64,000 nucleotides of DNA from Microstegium vimineum (taxonomy: Eukaryota > Streptophyta > Magnoliopsida > Poales > Poaceae): assembly GCA_022036555.1 (NCBI GenBank), contig CM039132.1, forward strand, positions 56,200,509-56,264,508, given 5' to 3'. The position numbers were made by a program, and so were the translations under genes. The notes beneath the pieces were generated by a model. That model saw only the letters and a list, made by a program, of their open reading frames with translations, made no database searches and had not been told where the DNA came from. Below, piece by piece: positions 10,449-19,804 of the stretch; position 1 is the stretch's first letter, and every line of letters begins with the position of its first letter.

Positions 10449-12167
10449 TTAGGGATAGAAACGACGTAGCTGTTCGATGTTCCACGCGTTGATGAGGATC
10501 TCGCCCTTTTCGTTCTTCAGCATGTAAGTGCCTGGCTTTAGCACCTCCGCCACGATGAAGGGTCCCTCCCAAGGTGGCGTCAGCTTGTGACGTCCCTTGT
10601 TACTTTGTCGGCGGCGCAGCACGAGGTTGCCGACGTCGAGGTCCCTTTTGCGTATGTTTTTGTCGTGGTAGTGCCGCAGGGTTTGCTGGTACTTTGCCGA
10701 CTTGAAGAGGGTCATGTCTCGGGCTTCCTCGAGCTAGTCGAGGGAGTCCTCTCGGGCTGCTGTGTTGGCCTGCTCGCTGTAGGCCTTTAGTCGAGAGGAC
10801 CCGTACTCGAGGTCAGTTGGGAGGACGGCCTCGGACCCATAGACCAAGAAGAACGGGGAGAATTCCGTGGCTCGACTTGGTGTCATTCGGAGACTCCATA
10901 GGACAGCGGGCAGCTCATCGACCCATCTCTTGCCGTGTTTGTTCAGTCGGTCGAAGATCCTTGGCTTGAGGCCCTGCAAAACCATACCATTGGCGCGCTC
11001 GACCTGGCCGTTAGTTCGAGGGTGGGCAACTGCAGACCAATTCACCCTGATGTGGTGGTGGTCACAGAAGTCCAGGAACTTTTGGCCGGTGAACTGCGTG
11101 CCGTTGTCGGTGATGATGACATTGGGGACCCCGAAGCGGTGGATGATGTCGGTGAAGAATAACACGGCTTGTCGAGACTGAATGTTGGTGATGGGTCGAG
11201 CCTCGATCCATTTTGAGAACTTGTCTACAGCCACGAGGAGGTGGGTGTGGCCACCTTTGGTTTTCTTCAGGGGGCCAACCATGTCGAGCCCCCATACTGC
11301 GAACGACCAAGTTATGGGTATCATCTGAAGAGCTTGGGCGGGTAGGTGGGTCTGCCTGGCGTAGAATTGGCATCCCAGCGTTCTTGACGCCGCGTGGTGG
11401 CCGCAAGCCCCCGAGTGTAGGTCCTTCAGCAGTGCCCTCCCCTCCTCGAGGGTGAGGCAACGTTGAAGTACCCCGGTAGGACTGCGTCGGTACAGCTCGC
11501 GGCCATCCCCATACAAGACGTAGGTCTTGGCGTGCCGGGCTACGTGTCGGGCTTCTGTGTGGTCCTCTGGGAGCTCACCCCGTGTCAGATACTCGAGGTA
11601 GGGTGTGCGCCAGTCCGTTGAGGGGGTTGGTGCCGCGGCTGTCCCGTCGATCTCCATGACTTCTTCCCCGTTCGAGGGGGGATCGGTCGAAGGGGGTGGA
11701 TCGACCCCTTGCTCGAGGGCGGGAGCCGCCGAGTCTAGGTCGACAGATGGCTTGTAAAGGTCCCTCGAGAAGACGTCGGGAGGAACCGTACCTCGAGTAG
11801 ATGCAGTTTTGGCAAGCTCGTCAGCAGCTTCGTTGTACCGGCGGGCGATGTGGTTGAGCTCGAGGTCGTAGAATTTGTCCTCGAGCTTTCGGACCTCCTT
11901 GCAGTAGGCTTCCATCTTGGGGTCGTGGCAGCTCGAATCTTTCATCACTTGGTCGATTACCAACTGCGAGTCCCCCCGAACGTCGAGGCGTCGGACCCCG
12001 AGCTCGATGGCGATGCGTAGACCGTTGACGAGGGCCTCGTACTCGGCTACGTTGTTGGAGGCGGGGAAGTGGAGACGGATGACGTAGTGCATGTGAACCC
12101 CTGAGGGTGATATGAATAGAAATTCGGCGCCTGCCCCCGTCTTCATCAACGACCCATCGAAGTACAT
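10449..12167 (-). pseudogene. Gypsy pol: RNase H, integrase core and C-terminal part
   Basis: From 12167 downward the protein starts with an RNase H fold (MYFDGSLMKTGAGAEF, NVAEYEAL, GDSQLVIDQV). The integrase follows, with the catalytic triad visible as D in LDMVGPL/VAVDKFSKW, D in ITDNGTQFTG and E in GQVERANG. The C-terminal part (10449-10715) has LDVGNLVLRR and PPWEGPFIV. Two defects are visible. The zinc-finger region jumps from HSGACGHHAASRTL directly to GCQFYARQ, so the segment that normally carries the first Cys is missing. A TAG at about 10731-10733 then splits the C-terminal part from the core in the same frame. The protein normally inserts the cDNA into the genome. Confidence 0.85.
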
Positions 12168-12203
12168 GGTCCAGAGCTCGGTCTGAACTTGTGCCGGGGG
12201 TAG

Positions 12204-13568
12204 TTAAGCATCGATCCATTCTGCAATGAAGTCTGCCAATACCTGAGACTTGATGGCCTTCCGAGGGGCGTAGGAGAGGGTTTCCCCCATGAGCTCGACC
12301 GACCACTTGGCGATTCTTCCAGACGCCTCCCGGTTCTGGATTATCTCCCCGAGGGGGAAAGATGAGACCACAGTGACCGGGTGGCCCAGGAAATAGTGCT
12401 GGAGCTTGCGCCGAGTGAGGACGATGGCGTACAACAACTTCTGGATGTGGGGGTATCTCGTCTTAGTCTCGGAAAGTACCTCGCTCACGAAGTAGACAAG
12501 CCTCTGAACCGGCAGGGCATGTCCTTCTTCCGCCCTCTCGACAACTACGGCAGTACTGACTACCTAGGTAGTTGCCACGACATAGAGCAAGAGGGGCTCG
12601 GCTGGGCTCGGGGGTACCAAGACAGGTGGCGAGGTGAGCAAGGCTTTGAGCTTGGAGAGTGACTCCTCGGCCTCGACGGTCCATGTGAAGTGTTCGGTCT
12701 TCTTTAGGAGGCGGTAAAGGGGTAGTGCCCTCTCCCCGAGCCGCGAGATGAACCGGTTGAGGGCAGCGAGGCACCCTGTGACCCTTTGCACGCCCTTAAG
12801 ATCCTTGATCGGGCCCATCCTGGTGATTGCGCTTACCTTCTTAGGGTTGGCCTCGATCCCGCGTTGGGAAACTATGTACCCTAGGAGCATGCCTCGAGGG
12901 ACCCTGAAGACACACCTCTCAGGGTTTAGTTTTATGTGATTTGCCCTGAGGCACCCAAACGCGATCTCAAGGTCCCCGATCAGGTTTCCGACTGTTTTGG
13001 ATTTGACCACGATGTCATCGACGTAGGCCTCGACGGTCGGCCCTATGTGTTTCCCAAAGACATGGAGCATGCATCGCTGATATGTGGCCCCGGCGTTTCA
13101 CAACCCGAAGGGCATAGTGATGTAGCAAAACATGCCAAAAGGGGTGATGAAGGAAGTCGCGAGCTGATCGGACTCCTTCATCTTTATTTGGTGATAGTCA
13201 GAATACGCATCAAGGAAGCAGAGAGTTTCACATCCCGCGGTGGAATCTATTATTTGATCGATACGTGGTAATGGAAAAGGGACCTTGGGACATGCTTTAT
13301 TTAAACTAGTGTAGTCTACGCACATCCTATCCTTTCCATTCTTTTTCTTGACAAGTACGGGATTTTCTAACCACTCGGGATAATGTACCTCCTTGATGAA
13401 TCCGGCCTTCAAGAGCTTGTCGACCTCCTCCCCGATGATTCTGCGCTTCTCCTCGTCGAAACGGCGCAGCCGTTGCTTCACCGGTTTGGATCCAGCTCGG
13501 ATGTCCAAGGAGTGATCGGCGACCTCCCTCGGAATGCCCGGCATATCCGAGGGACTCCATGCAAACAC
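12204..13568 (-). pseudogene. Gypsy pol: reverse transcriptase and first RNase H
   Basis: The reverse transcriptase begins near 13568 (MFAWSPSDMPGI) and shows LVKKKNGKDRMCVDYTSLN, then FLDAYSDYHQI, then the active-site motif AYVDDIVV near 13020-13040, then the connection and RNase H tail (HYFLGHPVTVV, LADFIAEW). A TGA at about 13097 interrupts MPFGL-NAGATYQR, probably an Arg CGA changed to TGA. A further stop near 12563 separates the reverse transcriptase from the RNase H part, and a TAA near 12201 precedes the second RNase H. The enzyme normally copies element RNA into DNA in the virus-like particle. Confidence 0.88.
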
Positions 13569-13607
13569 GTCAGCATTCGCACGGAGAAAGTCGACGAGAA
13601 CGGCTTC

Positions 13608-14387
13608 CTATTTAGGCTCGAGGGTGGCGCTGATCGTCAGCGCCTTCCCATCCGCGTGGTCGGGGTCGAGCGGGACGGTCTTGGTGTCCTCTGCAGGCTT
13701 GAAGTTGCCGGCATGTCGCTTGGGGTCAGGGATCTTCTTGGAGAAGTCATCGAGGGACGCGAGGACGGCCGACTCCTTGACCGCTTTGGCGTTTTCCACG
13801 CACTCGACGTCGCAGTTGTATGCGTGCTCGTAGGAGGTGCCGACGGTGATGACCCCCATGGGCCCTGGCATCTTCAGCTTGAGGTAGGCATAGTTCGGGA
13901 TCGCCATGAACTTGGCGTACCCTGGTCGACCGATGATGGCGTGGTAGATGCCACGGAACGCGACCACCTCGAAGGTCAAATCCTCCTTTCAGAAGTTTGA
14001 GGGGGTACCGAAGCAGACGGGTAGCTTGACGCGGCCGATCGGGAGTGCCTTCTTTCCTGGGATGACCCCGTGGAATCCTCCCGCGCTGGGCAGGAGCGCG
14101 GTCCTCGGGATTCCCAAGAGGTCGAGGGTCGCGACGTAGATGATGTTGAGGCTACTTCCCCCATCCATGAGTACCTTGGTGAGGCGGGTGTTAAGTATGA
14201 TCGGGTCGACGACGAGCGGGGTAGACCCCTGCGTTGGGGACGTGCTCGAGGTGGTTGTCCTGGTCGAAGGTGATCGGCGTGTGGGACCAGTCGAGGTATC
14301 GTGGAGCCTGGGCTCAAACGGAGAAGACCTCTCGACGCTCCCTCTTATGCTGACGCGCACTGAGTCGAGTCGAGGGTCCCCCATAGA
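13608..14387 (-). pseudogene. Gypsy aspartic protease region
   Basis: The minus-strand frame at 13989-14384 contains TRLTKVLMDGGSSLNIIY, the D-G-G-S variant of the aspartic protease active site usual in this clade. The continuing frame at 13608-13979 has TFEVVAFRGIYHAIIGRPGYAKF. The two frames are adjacent but offset, so there is a frameshift near 13985. The protease would cleave the gag-pol polyprotein. Confidence 0.82.
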
Positions 14388-16753
14388 TCATGTAGCAGTT
14401 GTGAACCTCGGGGAAGCCCCCTTCTCGCCATCGTCCCCGTCGCGCAGATCCCCCTTCTTGTCATCTTTCTTGAAGCCAAGAGAGTCGAAGTGCCTTTTGA
14501 GCATGCGACAGTCCTCGAGACTGTGGTTGGTCGGTCCCTTGTGATAGGGGCAGGGCTCTTTCAGCATCTTGTCGAAGACGCCCCCGTCGAGAGGGGGCCC
14601 TCGAGGCTTCTTCTTGTCTACCGCAGCGACAAGATCGTCGGGCTCAACGTCGCGTCGACCCGACTGGTTCTTCTTTTTCTTCTTCTTCTTGTTGTTGTTC
14701 CTCTTGGGCCCGTTGTTCGAGCCCCTGGGCTCGTCCACCTTGGCCTTCCCCTTGTCTGGGGATGCATAGAAGAACGCGCCAACGGCCTCCTCGCCGGCTG
14801 CGTAGTTGGCGACGATGTCCATGAGCTCGTTGGCGGTTTTGGGGGTATTCCGCCCTAGTTCCCGCACCAACTCCTTGCAGGATGTTCCGACGATGAACAC
14901 AGTGATGACGTCGTGGTCAGAGATGTGGGTTAGCGCGGTACGTTGCCTTGAGAACCGTCGGATGAAGTCGCGGAGGGTTTCCCCTGGCTTCTGCTTGCAA
15001 CTGCGGAGATCCCAGGAGTTCCCTGGCCGCTCGTAGGTGCCTTTGAAGTTCCCCTCGAAGATCCTGACCAGGTCGGGCCAGTCTTGGATTAAGTCCAGGG
15101 GGAGCTCCTCGAGCCATCTTCGAGCGGTGTCGGAGAGGAAGAGCGGGAGTTGCCGAATGATGACGTGGTCGTTGTCGGCTCCTCCTAGCTGACATGCCAG
15201 CCTGAAATCCGCAAGCCAGAGCTCTGGCTTGGTTTCGTCGTTGTAGTTAACCAGGCTGGTGGGCGGACGGAAGCGGACGGGCAAGGCGGTTCGCCGGATG
15301 GTCCTGCCGAAGACTCGTGGCCCTGGTGGTTCCGGAGATCGACGTCGATCTTCGTCACTGTCGTAGCGCCCACCTCGGTGAGCGCTGTAACCTCGAGCCT
15401 CAGCGTCGCCGTATCAGCGTCGTTTCTTCTCCCGCGGTGGTCGATCGTCGAGGATGCGGTCTCGAACTGGTCGTCGCTCTGCCTTGGGGCGCTTTGTCTT
15501 GGTGGACGGATACCTCTCGATTTTGTCGAGGGGTACGTCCTGATGCTCGGAGGCAGCTCCTCTGCACCTCGAGGCCGAGCTCTCCGCCTGCTGCACGGCC
15601 GCGGTTTGGAGAAGCCCCTGGATTTCGTCCCTGGTGCGTCGCGCTTGGGGTGTCGATGGCGCCGGCATGTCACGAAGCAGCATTGCGGCCGCTACGACAT
15701 TTTGGCTGGCACGGTTGTAGACGCAACGCTCGTTTGCCCTCTCCTTGACGATCTGTCGATGGACTTCCCGGGCCCGCTCGCGAGCTCCTCCACCCTGTGG
15801 GCGCCTGCGATCTCGCTCGAGGGCGTGCTTGAGCTGCTGAAGTCGTAGGCGTTCTTCCTCGAGCTTGGCGAGCAGCTCTCGGACTTGCGTGATCTAGACG
15901 TCCTGAGGTGGATCGGCTTTGTCAGGACTCGGGGGGTCCGCGTTTTGCGCTGGTGTAGCGTTGCCCCCTCCTCCTTCATCCGTGGCTGCGGCGTCGTTGA
16001 CGTCGTCCTGGGAATCAACCTGACCGTCGAGGTGGAAGCATTCCCGGGTGGGATCGTAGTCCTCATCGGGGAGTCCGAGTCGGGGTAGCCGTGGTAGAAG
16101 TTGGGAAAAGATCCCCTGCGCTCCTCCTCCAGCCGTCGCCGTAACGTGCCCCAGGTGTGACAACCCGGGATCGGGGCTCGTCGTGGCTCCGGGCGCTCAT
16201 CCGGCGGAGAGGTGTTGATCGTCGCTCGTAGCAGGTTCCCTGGAGACCCGCAACGTGTCTGCATCTGCGAGCCTAAAAAAGTAGAATAGAGTCTGGCGCT
16301 GTTGTAGAGCCCGTATGGGAACAGGTTACGCGGCGGCGGCGCGACCGAGTGTGTCGGAGAAGCCACGGGGATCCTCTGAGATGACAGTATGGCAGAGCCA
16401 AAGTCAGGCTCAGCGAGGTACCCGCCCCCGACCCGCAAGCATGGGTCAAACAGGCTCCCGAAGGGAGGAACTGTGTCGCCAGCTGAGGCCGGGGGGACGA
16501 CATCTGGCGTCTCGGGATCCGCGCGGTGAAGAGTGCGGCGGCGTCGTTCGCGCCCCCTCCTGGTCGCAGGCAAAAGGCGCGAGTGGTGGGACCGTCGCCT
16601 GGTCCTCCTTGGCCCCGGCGTACCAGAGCTGCTGCTGTCCATGCCACTAGCTGAGAGTAGAACCATGTCGTGGCCGTGGCCCGTGGACATGAACTCTAGA
16701 CTCCCGAACCGGACGGTGGTAGCGAATGGAAGTGATGGTGTCGTGAAATCCAT
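14388..16753 (-). pseudogene. Gypsy gag (capsid/nucleocapsid) region
   Basis: The start is the ATG at 16753 (MDFTTPSLPFATTVRFGSLEF), 58 bases inside the LTR edge. The N-terminal part runs to about 15692 and is basic and low in complexity. The retrotransposon-gag core is in another frame at 14388-15284 (PELWLADFRLACQLGG, ARRWLEELP, LVRIFEGNFKGTY, ETLRDFIRRFSRQR). It is followed by a lysine-rich run and a knuckle-like CPYHKGPTNHSLEDCRML. Frame changes between about 15280 and 15700 break it. Confidence 0.82.
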
Positions 16754-16796
16754 CTGGGAGAGTAGTTCGGAGTTGATCGACACGCAAAGCCCCCTA

Positions 16797-16810
16797 CCTG
16801 GTGCGCCAAC
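16797..16810 (-). other. Primer-binding site of the gypsy element
   Basis: Directly inside the right (5') LTR the minus strand reads GTTGGCGCACCAGG. The position is that of a tRNA primer-binding site. I could not assign the tRNA with certainty. Confidence 0.5.
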
Positions 16811-17463
16811 TGTCGGTGTTATGACCCAGGGGGTCAAGACCACCGGCTAGTAAATTTGTATATTGCGTGCTCCCTCTCCCAGATGTGATGCAAGAAGAAC
16901 ACTGGATTTATCCTGGTTCAGGCACAGAAGGCCCTACGTCCAGCGGGGTAGGATGGATTGTATTATCTTGCACCGAGGTGCTCGTAGAAGGGGGGTACAA
17001 GCTGGTTTACACGGAAGTGCTTAGGATGAGCTAAGGCCTAGGGCTAGCGGGGCTATCCTAGGAGGTCGGTTGATCGCTTGAGAGGTCGATCAAGCAATCG
17101 GGTGTGGGGTATGAAACTAACGTAGGTGGGTCTCCTCCTCTGAATTCGGAAGAGAGAGTCCCCTTCCTTTTATCCCAGCGTCCCCTTTTATAGACCAAGG
17201 GGAGGCCTGAGAGTACAGGATTCCTAAACTGTAGAGGCATGGGAGGGGTGTCCGTGGCACCGTGCTGGCGAAGGGACGTCGATCACTGTGGCGGCATGGC
17301 CTTCCCGTGCTTCTGGTGCTCCAGGGCATGGTGATGGCGGACTGAACGTTGCGGCACGTCACGACGCAACAGGGTTGACCTTCTGTAGACGGGTGCGAGT
17401 CCCACAGCTGAAGCGGGACGGGGCGGACGGGACGGGGCCCATACTGGAGTGGTTGAAGGCAGG
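16811..17463 (-). repeat. Truncated LTR (5' LTR of the minus-strand element)
   Basis: This copy matches 2519-3174 closely from its TGTCGGTGTTATGACCC edge, then homology stops abruptly after TTGAAGGCAGG at 17463. About 750 bases, including the whole 52-bp hairpin array and the outer TG end, are missing. The LINE that flanks the left side is absent on this side, so one deletion probably removed the LTR end and the LINE 5' half together. Confidence 0.9.
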
Positions 17464-18170
17464 ATGAACTCAAATTGATTTTGTACTAAGTATTGTGTTT
17501 TTCCCTAACAATGTTACATATATAAAGATGGGTGCAGTATTAAGTTCTTTAGTATCTACAAGTGTGTCTAAACCACACTAGCTTATTCTCTGTGGACAAC
17601 CTATATCCTGGGTCACACTATATTGGTTAAAACTAGATAAATCTATAGAGTTGGACCTTGGTAATTAATAAGTGGCCGTGCCAGGCCAAAAGTTTGAAAT
17701 TAAATCTCCTAGTTTACAGTGAGTTTCTCCTGTTGTTTTGTTTTTCAAATAGTTCTTCATAAAAAGTTGTTGCCAAATCCATCCTCATCGATTGAATTTT
17801 CAAAGGCACTTGTTAATAAGCAAAACAGATATTTTGAGTCTCCCAGGTCTGGGTTCCTAATCCTCCCCTTATTGTTCTTCTGGTCAACATATATATATAG
17901 GATATCCATTATATTTCTGGTGCTATGCATGCCTCCATTTCTGGTATTCCCAAACCTCCTTCTTTGTTTGGTAAGCATAGGATGCCCCTATTTTTTTGGG
18001 GAGAGGGGGGGGGGGGGGGGGGGGGGGAGATACCATGTGCATTTTGAGTATTATTCTCTTATTCTCTGCCTCTCTGGTGATTCACAGCGAATGCTCAAAA
18101 AAAAAAAAGAGTGACCATGCAGCGATGTGATATTCCACAGAGAACAGATGGAAGCACTGCACTGCACAGC
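17464..18170. other. Region between the gypsy element and the arabinofuranosidase promoter
   Basis: This is AT-rich DNA with no coding signal. It holds one unit of the minisatellite seen at 847-1085 (about 17930-18050) and a poly-G run at 18005-18027. Confidence 0.5.
18005..18027. repeat. Poly-G tract, 23 G
   Basis: The run is an uninterrupted stretch of 23 G after GAGA. A run this long is prone to sequencing and replication slippage and can form a G-quadruplex. Confidence 0.9.
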
Positions 18171-18173
18171 CCA

Positions 18174-18181
18174 TCATATAT
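18174..18181 (+). promoter_or_regulatory. Candidate TATA box for the arabinofuranosidase gene
   Basis: CATATATAGAAG lies about 400 bases upstream of the ATG at 18581, followed by CA-rich sequence suitable for a start site near 18205-18215. The leader would be about 370 bases and contains small upstream ATGs. An acceptor-like GTGCAG lies ten bases before the ATG, so a leader intron is possible. Confidence 0.4.
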
Positions 18182-18580
18182 AGAAGCACACACGCTGTAG
18201 AAGGCTAGCAGCTAGCATCCATCTCCGACTCTGATCTTGTGCTTTGCCCACACCAACCCCAAACCGCTTACGTGCTGACTGCTAAGCTTAGTGCTGAGCA
18301 TCGTCTATCCAGGCGAGTTATGTTCTTCGTACATACACACTAGCTACTCCCATTTCATTTCTCCTCTATCTTATTCTTTGTATCCGATCGATCCAGTAGT
18401 TGATGATTGCATTGCAGTAAATTGTTTCTTCGGTCCGATCGACCTCGACGATAGACGATATATCTCTTTCCTAATTTCTTGATGCAGTGTTTGCATGCGT
18501 ACGCGCGATACATATATACATGCATATATTGAGTGTTGTGTATATAATGTATACATGTAACATGTGCAGGTAGCAGCAGC

Positions 18581-19757
18581 ATGCTGGGATCCAAACCCAA
18601 GCAGAGGAAGAAGAAGTACCAGCTGGAGGTGAATCGTTGCAGCAGCAGCTGGGCCATCTTGTGCTGCTGCTCCATTCTCGCGTTCACGCTGGTGAGAGGA
18701 GCAGCAGGGCTGCCGCTGGGTGGTGATGAGGAGTATGAAGCAGCAGCAGCAGCAGCTCTGAACGTGGATGCTTCCTGGGCCAAGGCGCGAGAGATGCCAG
18801 AGACACTGTTCGGGGTTTTCTTCGAGGTGACCCGTCTTCTTCAACTTGACAACTTCAACTTCAAATCTTCCTCGATCTCATTGATTCATCGTTTCTTTTC
18901 TTTCTTTCTTGACAACTTCCTTCGTTTCTTTTCTTTCTTTCTTTTTTGTGATGATGATGCTGTTCCGTCGTCGTTTCTTCATCTACTAGCGCATGGATTT
19001 GACTTAGCTACTAATGTCCCTCTTTTTCTCTTGGCTTCTTCTCTTGATCGATCTCTCCTTTGATTTCTGAATAAACCAGCAAATTTGCATGTATACATAT
19101 CCCATAAAGAAATACTCATGCTTTGGAAATTACTGTGGTTATATAGTTGGGTAAAATATTTGGTTAATCCATCTTCTTAAATTTTGACGTAATCAACAGT
19201 AGTTTGGCGTGTAATCAGATCGGATTTCCTTCATCAAAATAGGGTGCAGTGGTAGCAGTTGTTGGCCTGGCCTCTTGTGTTCTGTCCCACGGCAGGCCAG
19301 GCCCAGGCGTAATGAATAATGACGGCCCATCAAGCACTCTCCCTAATACTGAGCTGGGCCTGGGTGGGCTCAATCAATCAATTCCAGCCCATTCCTCTCT
19401 ATTCCTTCTTCCCTACCGTTCTCACTCACTCCAGTCCAGTCCCCCCCATTTGGCCATTTTCGCTCCTCTCGAGCTCGCGGCGATGGCGAGGAGCCTCCTC
19501 CGACCCCCGTCATGTTCCCAACTCCTCACCCCATGTTTTCTCTCACCTCCTCGGTTCGGGGCGCTGGACCCTGGTACATCTGGCGCGGAGAGGTCGGGAG
19601 GAATGCCGCGGCCAGAGCACGCTGGTTGGCCTGCTGCGGGCGGCTCATCTGGCTGATTACAACTCCGAGATCACCACCTGGTTGAGGTTGTTTGCCTTCT
19701 TCCACCTCCTCCTTCCTCTCGGTTTTGATTCCGTGGGCATGAAAAGTTGGGACTTTT

Positions 19758-19804
<47 letters not shown>

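Larger units (their letters stand above)
2519..17463 (-). mobile_element. Ty3/gypsy LTR retrotransposon, Grande/RIRE-like, minus orientation
   Basis: The element has LTR, polypurine tract, pol, gag, primer-binding site and LTR in reverse order on the + strand. The left LTR is complete (2519-3930) and the right LTR is truncated (16811-17463). Gag, DGGS protease, reverse transcriptase with YVDD, RNase H and integrase are all on the minus strand in Ty3/gypsy order (reverse transcriptase, RNase H, integrase). A further gene with the opposite orientation lies between pol and the 3' LTR, as known for grass Grande-type elements. Several stops and frameshifts make the element non-autonomous. By eye the two LTRs differ at roughly two dozen places over about 650 shared bases, so it is not a very recent insertion. 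Confidence 0.93.

Noticed and set aside
17719..18114. 131-codon + strand frame upstream of the arabinofuranosidase gene
   Set aside because: It runs through the poly-G tract and the minisatellite and has no family motif.
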